NCBI GenBank assembly: GCA_950295325.1
Contig: OX485805.1
Coordinates: forward strand, 19,395,501-19,455,500
DNA length: 60,000 nucleotides
From: Polytrichum commune
Lineage: Eukaryota; Streptophyta; Polytrichopsida; Polytrichales; Polytrichaceae
Reading direction: 5' to 3'
Shown here: positions 25,860 to 38,179 of the stretch, one piece after another
Layout: the number at the start of each line of letters is the position of its first letter
Numbering within the stretch: the first letter of the stretch is position 1
Made by a program: the position numbers and the translations under genes
Notes under the pieces: model-generated
The model's input: the letters and a program-made list of their open reading frames with translations, nothing else
Databases searched by the model: none
What the model was told of the DNA's origin: nothing

Positions 25860-26253
25860 TTCCTTCCATTTCAAAATAAAAGTTACGTTTGGACATAAAC
25901 TGCATTACAAAATAAAAGTTATATTTGGTGAAATTTCTCTCAATTTTCGCCAAACGAACTGGAATGTTGCTAGAAACAATGTATATGTTGTTGCTGATGA
26001 ACTACCAAAGTCAAATAACAACTTACACTTGTTTAACAATTGATATTTGGACTCGACAGCGTCGACGCACATCAACGCGGTTTTATGTGGTGAGATCAAT
26101 CGGTGTCAATCGTCGATGGCGATGAACATGTGTTACTATGGACACCCCTAGCTCGCTGGAAAGCGCTTAGTGAGAGCTATGCGACGCACACAGTTTCGTG
26201 CTAAAAGTGCAAAAAATAACACTAAACCCACGGATTTTCTAAAACGGAGGGAG
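25860..26253. mobile_element. Stowaway-like MITE, about 394 bp
   Basis: The right end is aaaacggagggag followed by TA. Its reverse complement (ctccctccgtttt) matches the left end (ttccttccatttc, preceded by TA), and the inverted match continues for about 20 bp. CTCCCTCC ends with a TA target duplication are the hallmark of plant Stowaway MITEs of the Tc1/mariner superfamily. An internal aaaataaaagtta-tttgg word occurs twice near the left end. No coding capacity. Confidence 0.7.
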
Positions 26254-27099
26254 TAAGATACATCATGAGCTTGCTCAAAGATCAGTTTCTGCAGTTTTCA
26301 AACAAAAGGTTTATTTGCTTCAATGTAACTCATAAGTTGCATATTGTAACTCGTAAGTTTTCAAAAGACGTTTCCCTATGCTCAACTTCTGAGTGATGGC
26401 CAGCTTGAGTACCCATTTACTTTATTGCCACTGACGAGCTTTCCAGGTGTTGAGCTAGTCAGTGCTCGCATGACAATGTTTCAGAGTACCTGCGCTTATA
26501 ACAACTTCGTTTGAAAGGAAAGGCTTGATGTATAGATCTGGTAATTGCGATCTTTTCATATGCGAACATTCTGGTACGAATTAATCGTTAGGTCTGTGGC
26601 TTTTGAATGTTGTTTCAGGAGTTCTAATGTTGAACTTGTGCAGCTCATGTGTCATAGTGTGAAGAAAACATTGATCTCTTCTGTTAAGACCAGGGCAAGA
26701 TGTACTCTGTGTTAGAAGGATGCTATTAATGCCAGGATTTCTGGATCATGACTGTAGACTACACCGTTTATGGTATTAAGTGTGACATGCGTAATAGATG
26801 TCACTTACTGCATTGTTAGATGTATGCTAGGTTACACTGCTCATGAACAACTTCATCATTAGTGTTATCTCATGACACTTGGCATTTACGTGCGCTTACT
26901 AATATCCATGCATGAGTATGTTCAAGTGTCATGAGGTGTATGTCTATGTTACACATCGGTCTACAAGTTGATTATAATACACAAACGATACTTGGCGTTG
27001 GTGTGTTCAAGAATATCTTCCTCTTGCGTACTGGGCTGTGGCGCTTGCCATTAGATGGTTGGAGTAGCGTGAGTGCATCAAAGGGATGGAATCAATGAG
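26254..27099. other. Intergenic, no gene seen
   Basis: No supported feature. Base composition is ordinary up to about 27060, where a strong G/T excess on the plus strand begins. Confidence 0.4.
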
Positions 27100-29400
27100 A
27101 AATGAGGGTATGGAGGTAGATGTAGTGTGCTAGGGCTGGGGGGGGGGGGGAATGGTGGTGTGGATGTTTGTGTATGGGTTGCATACTGTGGTTGTAATGT
27201 GGAATATAGGTACGTGTGTAGGTTTTTCAATGTAGTGGAGGTTTGGTGTTTGTGGTTGGAGATAGTGTTTTTGGTGTGTATTTTGGGGGTGTGTGTGTGA
27301 GGTGGCCATGGGTGTGTGTAGCAAAAAGAGCTTATTGGCGTGAGCTTCTTGGGTGAGTTTAGTGCATATTGTAGCTTGAAGGTTTTGGGTGTGAGGATGT
27401 GGGTGCTAGTGGAGTCGATGATGTTTTTGATGGTGGTGAGTTGCTGATTGAGTAAGTTGGTGAGGAGATTGGGGTGGAGGATTTGTTTTGTTTCATCTAA
27501 GTAGGTAGTGGAAGCGTGATTGTTCTAGAGTTGTTCAAGGGGTGATGATCTATGGGAAGTCACTGATGGTTGTCTTGAAGCGTGTATTTACAACTTGCAC
27601 CATTTGGAGGGATTTTGTGATACATGTTTGTGATATTTGTTTGGGGAGGGCGCGTAGTCCGCCAAGTTTATTGGTGAGGTGGTGGACGCACCTAATATAA
27701 ATGATTCCGAGGCGACCATTGTCATTAGGAGCGTTGTATGGTTGGGAAGCGAGTATTTGAGTATATATGGGGAGGAAGGAGAGAGTGTTGCCTCCGAAGA
27801 GGTTATGTGGGGTTTGGGCAATGGCATTGGGGGAGAGGTGGATAGTATATATATATATATAGGCTAGTTGGACGATAGTTTGGTACACTATTTTGAAACA
27901 CATGTATGGAAAGTGGTGTGGCGTAGAAGGTGTATTTGCACCAGGCCTGATGACAATGTTGAACATTTTTTTTGGCGTATGGTGGTGGGGGATTGAGTAA
28001 GGAGGTGGGATTTATTTTTGGATTTTAATAGGGTAGCGGCTTGTTAACTGGAAAATTCAAGGAAGCCCAATTTTAGTAGGATGTCATTGGGGATGTTGTC
28101 TGGTCCATGTGTTTTTTCCGATAGTAAGTTGGCAAAGGCTGTGTCATGTGCTTCTATGTTGAAGAGGTCCACAACTTGTGTATTGGGGGTAGGGGGTTTT
28201 AGTATATAGCCTTTTAGGTCGTGCCATGGGTATTGTCTTGCAATTAATGCACGTGCATGAAGGAGTGTGCCCAAGGAGATTGTGCAAAGACCTTCGACCT
28301 CAAGATATAGTTGATTCTTGTTGACATAGTTCTTGGGTGATATCATAGGGATGGGTGAAAAGGATGTTGTTGAACATGTAGAGACTTTCTAGGTGGGTGG
28401 TATTTGTTGGTATTAAATATGTGTTTGTGGATTATATAGGGGTTTGGTATTAAGGGTGTGTCTAAAGTGTTTGATTGCTTAGGTGATATTTATGAAAGTT
28501 TTTATCAGGTGAGTTTGTAGGTGTTTTCGCGGGCTTCTTTGCTGAGTGAGGCGATGTTGAGGAGCCAACAAGGTGGGTCTAACGGCGGAGGTTGTTTGTG
28601 GGGGTTTAGAAGTGCACGTGGCGTTTCTATATATATTTTTGGTGGATATGGGGAGGAAACCCCCTTTGTTGGAGGGAGCGCAGGGTCATGGTGGTGTCAA
28701 GTGGTTGGGACATGTTTGATCAATGCATCGCACCATGGTGTGTGATGGTTTCAATGGTTTCAATTACCGCTTGGAGGCATTGACAATGTAGGTGGTATTT
28801 GATGGTGAAGAGGTCATTAAAGCGTTGGAGATTAGAGGGTGACATTGGTCATGAGGTGTATGTAATGGGATGGGAAGGTTGATGGGTGGGGTTGAGAATT
28901 AATGTGAGGTTGAGTAGTTCAAATGTGAACATGGAAGTGGCATGAGTTGTAGATGGGGTTGGTGTAGTTTGTGTAGAGAAGGGGGTTGTGGTTTTTGATG
29001 TGGAGGTTGTCTATAAGGTTGTGGGAGGTGTAGTTTTTACCACCTTGCATGTGAAAGGTGTGTTAGTGGGGATATAAATGAAGTCCATTTTCCATATATA
29101 TTGGGACCATTGGATGTTGAGGAGAGTGGGGGTTATAATTTGGGATCCTAGTTGTTTCCCTTTGAGGGGGAGGTCGTGGTTGAAGTTGCATGCAAGGATG
29201 GTGTAGGTTGGAAATTGGATGGGGGCATCGTGTATGGCATTTATAATGATCAAGATGAGAGGTGTGAAGGATAAGAAGAAGGTGTGGGTTTATTGTGAAG
29301 GAGGATGGTTTGCATAGATGAGGTGATTTGGGAGGGTAGTCTTGGTTGGGGTGAGGGGTTGCAGGGGAGTGGCTTGTAGATGTCGTGAGACGTAGATATC
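27100..29400 (-). pseudogene. Decayed LINE (non-LTR retrotransposon)
   Basis: The plus strand is extremely G/T-rich, so the minus strand reads C/A-rich. Minus-strand frames give LINE features in the right order. At 29253-29011, ILACNFNHDL resembles the GDFN endonuclease motif, followed by KMDFIYIP. At 28346-28044, AFANLLSEKTHGPDNIPNDI matches the GPD-IPN block at the start of a LINE reverse transcriptase. At 27966-27550 there is a further frame with RT-like spacing (NDNGRLGIIYI). Frameshifts separate the blocks, and the YxDD catalytic box was not found. A (TA)n run at about 27847-27861 adds a deletion-prone site. It is dead as it stands. Confidence 0.6.
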
Positions 29401-29520
29401 ATTCTTTTTTGTCGGTAAGGGAATTCTCGATATAATTCAAGCTTAGTTGGGTGTGAAGAGGGTTGGCATTGGTGGTGTAGTTATGAAGGTGTTTGAGAAT
29501 CTGCGAGTGAGGGGATTTTA

Positions 29521-30471
29521 GGGCCGCTTCACACTATGGCCATCCAAGTCGAGAGGCCGTGGGATTGAATGGTCAAACTTTGTTGAGAGTCCAAAGAAAT
29601 GGGCTGAAAATAGCCAATAAAATATAGGAATTGGAGCCTTCGGCTGGGCACAGTGTGAAGCCTCCAAAGGCCAAGCCTAAAGTCCAAACCTTTGGCCATG
29701 AACTCCCAGGGCCTCTTGACTTGGACAACCATAATGTGAAGCCTCCAAAGGCCAAGCCCAGAGTCCAAAGAAAGAAGGAGCATCCCACTTTATTCCTTGC
29801 CCAAAACAACCCCTTCAATCTAACGGCCAAGATCTTATCAATGATTGAATTTTTTTATGAAAAAACATTGACGGCCTCTCGACCATAGTTTAAGTTGCCA
29901 TTCCCGTTTAACCCAATCTTCCTTTGAGAGTGCGTCGCCTTGGTAAAAAGTAGGCATTTTAAGTTGTGATAGCCTTTGGACTTTGGCCTCTAGTGTCGTG
30001 TAAATAGCGATCGTGTGTCACTGCAACTCGAGTACCAACGAGAAGGAAGACAGTCAAACCCTTGTAAGAGTTCTAATTCTCTCTTCAAATGCACATATGA
30101 GTCAAGTTATCTCTCACTCCACCACGGGAGAATTAAAGAGAGTAAGTAGGGGAAGAAGAACTCAAGATTTATTGCAAAAACATGCAATCTTCACCTCACA
30201 CAAGCTCTCTCCACACACTCACTCACAAGGCTTGATTTGGCAAGAATGCCAAACCAAGGAGGAGGCTCCTCACTTAGGAGCATCTCTCCAACTTCTAACA
30301 TTCATCCATCCAAATCTAAATGGATGAAATCCCACAGATAAGGTGCAGCCACCGACGCCGCATATCGTGACACTAGTGTAAAGGGTCAAGAGGCCGAATT
30401 CTTGTTTTCTTGCAATACGATTGGTGGAAATCGACGGCCTCTTGACCTTCGGTCATGGTGTGAAGCGACCT
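29521..30471. mobile_element. Inverted-repeat element, about 950 bp (M1-related)
   Basis: The left end gggccgcttcacactatgg and the right end, in reverse complement aggtcgcttcacaccatg, match and continue to gaggccgt over about 40 bp. Inside, gcctccaaaggccaagcc occurs twice (about 29658 and 29741), next to ggacttgg and ccaaagg words in both senses, making hairpin-rich DNA. Open frames on both strands at 29573-29888 are products of this symmetry. End words relate it to the elements at 277-400 and 20836-21322. No transposase. Confidence 0.65.
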
Positions 30472-30509
30472 TGAGTATGGAAGGTGGTTATGATGGTATC
30501 TAGTGTGTT

Positions 30510-30560
30510 TGGAGGTGGAGGGGGAGGGGGGGGGGGAGGAGGGGGGGGGAGGAGGAGGGT
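30510..30560 (+). repeat. Purine run with long G tracts
   Basis: Nearly pure G with scattered A over about 50 bp, including several tracts of eight or more G. It can form G-quadruplex or triplex DNA. It lies just outside the inverted-repeat element ending at about 30471. A shorter G12 run is at about 27137-27150. Confidence 0.85.
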
Positions 30561-33490
30561 TTGAGTGTTTGAGTGTTAACAAGTAGCATAAATGACATTT
30601 TCTTTACTGTAGTTGGAAGGGAAGATGCTTTGTTGTAAGTGTAGTGGGTGTTTTTTTTCCTCTTTCTTTCTTAAATTTTTTTTAGGAGCTGGGATTGAAG
30701 TAGGTAGTGAATTGAGACAGAATATGGGGAGTATTTTTGTTTGATGCATATGGTATTATGTTGAATTTTTTTTGACTTGATACATTTAAATCTCATATAT
30801 TCAAAAGAGTAGAAATATATGTGCAGACATTGTGTGCAAAATAGATAGAATACTTAGAAAATTGTTGAAATGGACCATGGCCACTTATTTCCCACAAACT
30901 TCTCCACATGTAATTGGAAGCATGTGTAATTTTATAACCCCTATTGGCCCAAGCAATTTTTTTTTGAAATTGCATAAATAATTAATCTCAAATGCAACAA
31001 CTTCATGAAGAAATTATTTATCTCTAAATATGGACAATACTGTATGGATGACAATTTTGTAAGTTTATGATTATTTACAATTGTCCACATATCCTAAATC
31101 AAAGGATTAGAATTTAAATGTGTATCTAGGTATGGTCATGCACTGGTGGTTGCCTGGTAAAAAAATTCCTTCAAGACCCTTTAGGAATAAATTGGACATA
31201 ATAGGAGATCTCATACCAAACATCATCATAGAAAGGATAAGCACCACATCTTAAGGTTGAAAGTACATACTTTCCTTTTCACGGAAAACCTGCTTTGTGG
31301 TCTCACCATGACATTGGTATATAAGCAAAAACCAAACCAAGTCCCAATCTAGAATCGTGATATACAATAAAATATGCAAAGATGGATTATGATGATACTA
31401 ACATTGTATAATTAATAGATGAACAATTATAATCTAATTATTGGAAGTGTATTGATTGACAATAATTACATTTTTGTTATACTTTAAGATTGCACTATGT
31501 GGCCAAGGTGTCACCCCTCTTAAAATATATGCATTGAATTTCTTTGAACAATAAATTCATAAAATTTAAGTGATTCAACTCACTTTGACAAATAGGAGAA
31601 CGGACCCTAAATTGCCTAAGGCGCATTCATACCACCTTTGATGTTGAGGGAAATTGAGCTCATGATCACCATCATGTTTTTATTACCATCCACCTTTAAG
31701 TGGAAGCCAAGTTCTCATAATAAAGTTGTGGCAAGGGAAGACTCTTCTTCAAAAATTTCATTTGAGAATATCTAATGGTAACAAAGTTGGAGCCTTCAAG
31801 TTGGGGCAAGAAGTTATTCTAATTTGGAATGACATATTGTATGAGGACTCTAGACTAATTTTAAAAGTTTAGATAACATACAAGTGGGCAATCGAATTTT
31901 CAAATCTATAGTTTATATAGTTGTTTAAGAGGATGGCAAAGTATGATGACCAAATCACTACAAGGAGCACATGGTTAACACATTGAATCATTTCACTGGG
32001 TTCAATACTTTCACACATCAGTGGGAGAATGTGGTCGAGCCATCATCATGTTCTTGTGATTTCTGGCAAATTTGAGTAACCTCACTTAATGCTCCTCAAT
32101 GAAGGGACCTCCAATGAGGTCAACCCTATTAGTACATGCATAAAAGTAGTGATGATTTATTAGAAAAAAACTATTACTTACAAACATAAAACGAATGTGA
32201 AAAACATGTTATGAATGCACACAAACTCCTCCTAAATGGTTGAATGAGAATTCATGTGGCGGGGAACCATTTGGAGCTTGATTGAGGAACTCAAGTGAGC
32301 TCAAAGATGGTTCTTGTGATGGGGACCATTTTTGAGCTCATTGGGGAGCTCATATCAATTCAAAAACGGATTCCGCAGTGGGGAACCATTTTTTACCTCA
32401 TGTGAAGAGCAATGAGCTCAAGGGAACTCAAAAATGCAGGTTCCTACATTGGGGAACCAAATGAAGGGAATGCATTTGCCTTTGGCCAAAAGATGTCTAT
32501 ATAAAAACAAAACCTATGGCAATCGTTTATAGGCACCTAAATTGGTGCTCTTGAAATTTTGATAAGTAGTTCTTTTGGTTAGTTTCATATGTGGGCCAAA
32601 ATCCCTTCCGAATGATGAGTTTTTGAGAGACTTTAAGATAACTCAATCGTCCAACGGAATTTAAATACACAAGATGCCTACATAGAGTGCTACATGGGAT
32701 GAAATAAAAAATTACAACCGAAACCAAAAACCTATGGTTGATGATTGAAACGCATTATTTATGCATTTCTTCACCATTAGATGCAATTGCCAAGTTGTAA
32801 AGGATGGTTGGAATGGACATGTTTTCTTCTAGTGATGATGTAAAGTGGCCCTTACAACCCTTTGCATAGATCACCAAATTGGAGGATTAAGGTGCACTAT
32901 ATATTTTTGACTAAATCCTCATCTAACACACTCCTTACTTAATTGAGAGAGATTGTTGCACTAGATACTTAACCTCTACATGCATGAGATGGATAATTTT
33001 CTCTATGCACCCACTTCTCGTAAGATATGAAACACGTAATTAGTAACAAGAAAACCGTAGAACCGTGAGGCTCTGTCCTTTCTTATGAAAGACTACAATT
33101 ATAGTTGTATACTTTGCTCATGCCAGTCCATAACTATTTACTATACCTATAACAAACTATAACAAATTGGATTTTTTTCAATACATTTTAGAGAACAACT
33201 ATAGTAAACTAGATGTATATAACTATAGTTAACTACATTTTTTGGTAGTTCAAATCGCGATCAACTATAGTTACGAAAGGCAACTAGTTAACTAATAGAT
33301 GAAGTAGTTGGTTAGTTGTCCAAGGTATGCAAACTTTCATCATCCACATTAAATAGACTGGACCAAAAATAATAGGATCAAGTAACGTCCAAGTTTGAAC
33401 ACAAAGTGGCTAGGATATTTGCTCTTGAAACATAAAAGTTGATGCATAGTCTCCATCCTACAAACAAAGCCAACAAATTATTAACAGATC
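30561..33490. other. Intergenic, AT-rich
   Basis: No gene supported. It contains the tandem repeat at 32250-32465 and, at 33100-33310, several short palindromes built on actatagtt. Confidence 0.45.
32250..32465. repeat. Imperfect tandem repeat, about 3.5 units of 60-70 bp
   Basis: Each unit has a g-ggttc(c/t)-tg(t/c)-(a/g)tggggaacca core followed by tttgagctcat, a gagctca word and ctcaaaaa. Starts are near 32255, 32317, 32378 and 32445. Units differ by small indels, so the array is old. Confidence 0.7.
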
Positions 33491-33494
33491 CAGT

Positions 33495-33665
33495 CATGCC
33501 CATAGCCATTTGCCTCATAATTTCTTGGTGGGTTTGGAGTTCACATCAAAATCTTATTCATTGTCAAAGCGAAGATTTTATTGCTCATTGAGTGGTCATA
33601 TAGGTTTCCCCAATCATGTTGACTATTGAACCTAGAATGGTTAGCATATTTTGAGCACATATAGC
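33495..33665 (+). repeat. Dispersed repeat R1, copy d
   Basis: R1 words in order: catagccatttgcctcataa, tttggagttcacatc, cattgtcaaagcgaagatt, gtggtcatatagg, gttgactattgaacc, agaatggttag. Confidence 0.8.
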
Positions 33666-33674
33666 TATCTAGAT

Positions 33675-34950
33675 TACTGCTATACATTCTAACCTCGTTA
33701 ATACGACACTCGTTTATACAACATCCTCGATATTACGACACATTTTTGCGAGACCAAACTTTTTACTTCAAAACTCCCTCGTTTATACGACTACGGCACT
33801 CAATAATGCGACATTTAGAATCTCCATTTTGTCATATTAAAGAGGTAGTAAATGCTAGAATTCCTTTCACCTATGTTATGTACGTCTAAAAGATATTCAC
33901 TTTCACTTGGCAACTACTTGGGAACTTCACTTCTCATTTTGAACTTAATGATAATTAGGGTTACTACTGTAGAATGGATATGGTCAGGGTTAGAGTGGCC
34001 TCTTGCCTAGTATGTCGCCTTGTACACAAATGATATAGTATCACCAATACTATCTTGATGCTAAACATCATGCATCATTGTTGTCTAGTTTCTCATTGGA
34101 GAACTCTTTATATTTCCATGTTAATGAAATGATTAGTTTTCAAAAGTTAGTGGAAAATTTAGATAAGACAACAATTGTTGACTTGGGTAGGCAACACTAG
34201 ATATCTTTGGACTCCTATTTCAAGAGTTCTCGAAAATATTTGTACTTGTTTGGAGTTGTAAGTTACTATTTCATACCATCTATATTGCTTCAACTTGTTG
34301 TATATATTTTTAAGCTCACGTTACTTATGTTTTCGTATTCCCTCAATAGAGTTATCCGTAAAGTGAGCTGAAGAGAGGGTTTTGGGCCTGGATTTGAGAA
34401 AATTGTGTGACAGGCCCTAAAAGTGGAGCATGTGTTTGTAGCTATAAAAAAACACAGGCACAAATCTTTTGAGGGACCGGAAATGGTGAAAATTTTTTTT
34501 TGCTCCTGTGTTGCGAGCGCGCCCCGGGAATTTAGCGTCGCTTTGTCAGAGGGTGCTAATTCTGTCGCCCTGTTTCGCTAATTCTGTTAGGGGTGCAAAC
34601 AAGACTAAGTAAGTAGTGAAGCACGCCCAAAATCAGCAAGCACGCATGACGGCCTCAACCACGAATAGGCGGATTCTCTCATCCAAAAACAAGCAGACCA
34701 GCTCTGACCCTAAACCCTGGCCTTGTGTATTATGCCCCGGAATTCAAGAGCCTTACTTTGCGTTTCCATGGGTTTGTGTGAATAGTGCACTCAAAATCTG
34801 TCAAAACACCAGCTCACTTTACGGATAACTCTAATAACACGACAACTTTACACCATTTGTCATATTAATGAAGAGACACACCTCGATAAACGACTTTTTT
34901 TGTGTGTTTCCCAAACATGTCATACTAAAAAGGGAGAACAGTATTTGATT
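33675..34950. mobile_element. Pogo/Tigger-like non-autonomous element (outer)
   Basis: The left side has aacctcgttaatacgacac, repeated as ctcgtttata-cgac and tcgatattacgacac, with gcgagacc. The right side in reverse complement has actgttctcccttttt, agtatgacatg and gtcgtttatcgagg. Both outer ends begin tactg in the outward-in sense. Repeated TTAATACGAC-type ends are typical of pogo/Tigger MITEs in plants. The two halves are separated by the nested element at 34349-34831. Boundaries are approximate and no outer target duplication is shown. Confidence 0.45.
34349..34831. mobile_element. Nested 483-bp element, 22-bp perfect inverted ends, TA duplication
   Basis: The left end (34349-34370) runs gagttatccgtaaagtgagc plus two bases, and the right end (34810-34831) is its exact reverse complement. 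TA precedes (34347-34348) and follows (34832-34833), giving a Tc1/mariner-type target duplication. Perfect ends imply a young insertion. It carries no transposase. A second internal hairpin (gggcctg ... caggccc at about 34385-34425) and a GC-rich core are present. It sits inside older pogo-like sequence. Confidence 0.85.
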
Positions 34951-35404
34951 TAGGCACATCTGACTAAGTTGCTCTCCGGTCTCATTGAATAAACATCATA
35001 AGCTAAGCAGGCCTAATTTGGCCAGAGTACTTATAATTTGTCAGGCGCCTGCATTTGATGGGTTAGGTGCCGATGTCAGAACGCATACCAAAAAGACATG
35101 CATTTAGAGAGATTGGACCAGAGTTCGGGAAGTTTTTGAAGCCTGTGTGGCTAATTGCCGGTAGTTGCTACAAAGGGTCGGATTTTTCCCAATTTACATC
35201 GGCAACAGCCGGTCTTTTGTAAAATCAATCGGCCAATTGCCTATATTTTCATATTTTCATTGGCCAATACCCAATTAAATGGAATTCATATCAGCACTAA
35301 TTGTTTTAAAAATGTATGAAAAGTTATTAGAAAACATTTCTTAGTACAAAATCTTGAATAAGTGAAAAGAAAGGCATGTTCAAAACTTTAAATTTGAAGA
35401 GTTA

Positions 35405-35460
35405 ATATCCTTGGTAGGAATTGAACCTAGCAATGCCTTCACCGCTAAAGGCCAAGGGTC
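35405..35460 (-). repeat. tRNA-like / SINE 5' end fragment
   Basis: On the minus strand, an A-box-like tggcctttagcgg (35454-35442) is followed 26 nt later by a B-box ggttcaattcc (35428-35418). This is the internal Pol III promoter layout of tRNAs and tRNA-derived SINEs. A cloverleaf could not be completed, so it is more likely a SINE fragment than a tRNA gene. Confidence 0.4.
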
Positions 35461-35829
35461 CCCCAATTCTTCATAAAAGCAATTGGATTTAGTCATGGAA
35501 AGGTTGCATAATTCAAAAAGTTTAAGGTTTAGGGTACTTCCTCAAGTGCATCATCAGATGCCCCAGACAAATAACGCTCTGGATTGCTATACAAATAGCG
35601 AAACTCAGTTGCTCACAAGTTTGAAATCCAATAACTCACAAGAAGAATCGGCTACATTTCCGGGACATTTTCTGGTCCATCGGCTAATTGCCGGAGGATT
35701 GAAATTACAGTCGGATTGCCATCCGATGGTTGAAAATTTGGACCGGCCATGAGGGGAAATCCATCGGCTGATAATGAACTAGCCATCAGTTTTCCCCGAA
35801 CATAGGATTGGACTGCGTGCTTTACAATC

Positions 35830-36065
35830 GTGAACCATTTCAAGCTCAATAATCACGGTCAGTGTATTATGTGAACCTTTATGATCATTATCTGCAATTT
35901 GATAATACATAATATGTTCATGAGAGTTCCCAACATCATGAGGAAATGGCTATGGCCTTGATTTGGATTCACTCATCATCTTGTGCTAATCGGTTGTTTC
36001 ATATCGTAAGAGAAGTGGACGCAAAGTTAAAGTTGTCCAATTAAGGTCAACTTTTCGTAAAGGGA
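35830..36065 (-). repeat. Dispersed repeat R1, copy e
   Basis: Reverse-complement R1: atgaggaaatggctatggcc, tgatttggattc, atcttgtgctaatcgg, gtttcatatcgtaagagaag. Confidence 0.7.
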
Positions 36066-36820
36066 GGTTTTTAGTATGGATGAATGAGAGGTATATTTGT
36101 ATGTCGAATTCCCTCTCCCTTGGGAAAGGTGGTTGGTGATGGACCAACCCCTTTTGAAGTTTTTGGAGTTATAGAACTATGTATGATTGTGGATTTCTGA
36201 TAACACCACTCCACGATGTGGGCCCTTGGAATATGATAGTTTGATGGTGGGAGCTTGGTTAAAGTTTGGGTCTCCCTGCGCATCTTTCCAAGCACATGAC
36301 TCTTATTATCCAAGGGCCCACTGAACGAGCACTAAGTGTTGGGTAATGCTATGCTCAATTCCATTCCTTATCTTTGTCGGAAACCCACATTTGAGTGGTT
36401 AGATATGGATCTAACTGGATGGACACCCAAAAGATATGAGACAAGGTGGTCAAACCAACACTTCAAGCAACTTTGCCTATTTTTTTTTAGTCCATTTGGA
36501 TTAGTGGTATGCATGACTGGCATAGCAGATTGGCCTAGACAAAAAATAGTAAACGCAAAATCAAAACAAATTGTGCATCATATGAATACACTACAAATTT
36601 TTGAAGTTACTAATTAGTAGCTTTCTAAATCCACCCTAGACTCCCACTTTTCCCATTGCAAAGGGATCCCAAAACCGTCCCAACAGTCGTGCAAAAACCA
36701 ACCCCGCTTTCTCCCCAATCTAGCCCCACCTTTTGCCCAAACTATCCCCGTGTTAAAACCAACACTGAACGCAAGAGAAAATCTTAAGCCCTTATATCTT
36801 TGGCATGTGGGATCTTGATA

Positions 36821-36821
<1 letters not shown>

Positions 36822-36858
<37 letters not shown>
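36822..36858. repeat. (CA)n microsatellite
   Basis: About 18 uninterrupted CA units. It creates a spurious Cys-Val open frame on the minus strand. Confidence 0.95.
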
Positions 36859-36862
<4 letters not shown>

Positions 36863-37129
36863 TGTAAGTAAATCACTCCCTAGCTACATTCTAAATGCTT
36901 GTCCAAACCTAATCCCCACTTTCGCCTAAAACCAACCCTGCATTCTCCCAAAACCACCCTGCTTGTCACCCAAATCCGCCCTCACTTTGCATTGCAAACA
37001 TTCGGATGGTTAAAGATGTGTTTTGGGTACATGATTAGGAGACATGCATAGGTGTTGAGTTTGATTGGGATGTTGGTTATAAAACCCTCTACCTTAAGTC
37101 TTTAAATGAGATGAGAGTAGTATGTGCTC

Positions 37130-37345
37130 AAAATCTGTTAATGAGTCTAGGTTCAAAAACCAATATGATCATTGAAGAAGAAAGAGAATCAAGCTCACTT
37201 TGGAAATGAATAAGATTTCCATATGAGCTCCAAAAGTCATTTGGAGAAGAATGTGTACAACCTTCATTTAGATTCACTAATGATCTTGTACTAATCACGT
37301 GTTTCATGTCCCAAGAGAAGTGACTAATCAATTATTTATTTGTTT
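37130..37345 (-). repeat. Dispersed repeat R1, copy f
   Basis: Reverse-complement R1: gtctaggttcaaa, atatgatcattgaag, gaatcaagctcactttgg, aataagatttccatatgagc, gatcttgtactaatcacgtg, ttcatgtcccaagagaag. Confidence 0.8.
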
Positions 37346-38179
37346 GTTTGTTTAGTTAGTTTAGGACCCCTGTACCTTGAGCCTTAATGGCCTACATGCT
37401 CCAAAATGGGACCTTCAATTTCCAAATGATCAGAGCCTGCTAGAAAATAATAGGTTAAAGTAATTTGTTTTTGTAGACAATAGCTATTGAATTCGCCCTA
37501 CGACCTCCAAGAGCTCAAGCATAAAGTAATGTGCATGGTTATTCTCTGTACCTCGTGAAGCACCTCACATCTAGAAAGAAAATTCGACAACTTGATCACT
37601 TTAAGACGATTCTATGCATGCAACTCTCCGTCGATCTATAGTATTGAAAATTTGAACTAATACTACCATGTTTCTCGTGAAAACAATGAGATTTGTAATT
37701 AAGACGAATTCTTAGTTTTTTTTTTTGAACCTTTTGTTTTATTATGAAGAATGTGTTTCTTTGTGTGTAATTGTATTTGTATTTGCAACTGTATGGATGT
37801 GACCCTTTGATGGTGTTTTACAACTTCTCTTGTGTGAGATTTCTCAAGAACCCTTGGAGAAGTTATTTTATATCACACCATTAAAAACGTTTTGCCCCTT
37901 AGCCCTATTGGTGAAGAGCACAATTTTAGACTCAACATTCTACACCGGAGTCCAACACATGAAGTAACACCATGTGACATCATATTCTCACCAAATCTTG
38001 ACAATCTCAAGTTAAGAAACTACTCCTATTGGTTTGAAAAACCAGTCTTTGATTTGGCTCCAATTTTGAGCATGAAAATAAGATCCATTATGGGGTGTTG
38101 TTTGGACACCATTCTTGCACCCGGATCTTATTGTAAACTCATCCTTTTACTGCTCTAGCTCACAGGAGGTTTCAAGTCC

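Noticed and set aside
30373-30582. Minus-strand proline-rich ORF
   Set aside because: Product of the long C tracts opposite the G run.
36614-36859. Minus-strand ORF beginning with Cys-Val repeats
   Set aside because: It is the translation of the (CA)n microsatellite followed by ordinary intergenic DNA.
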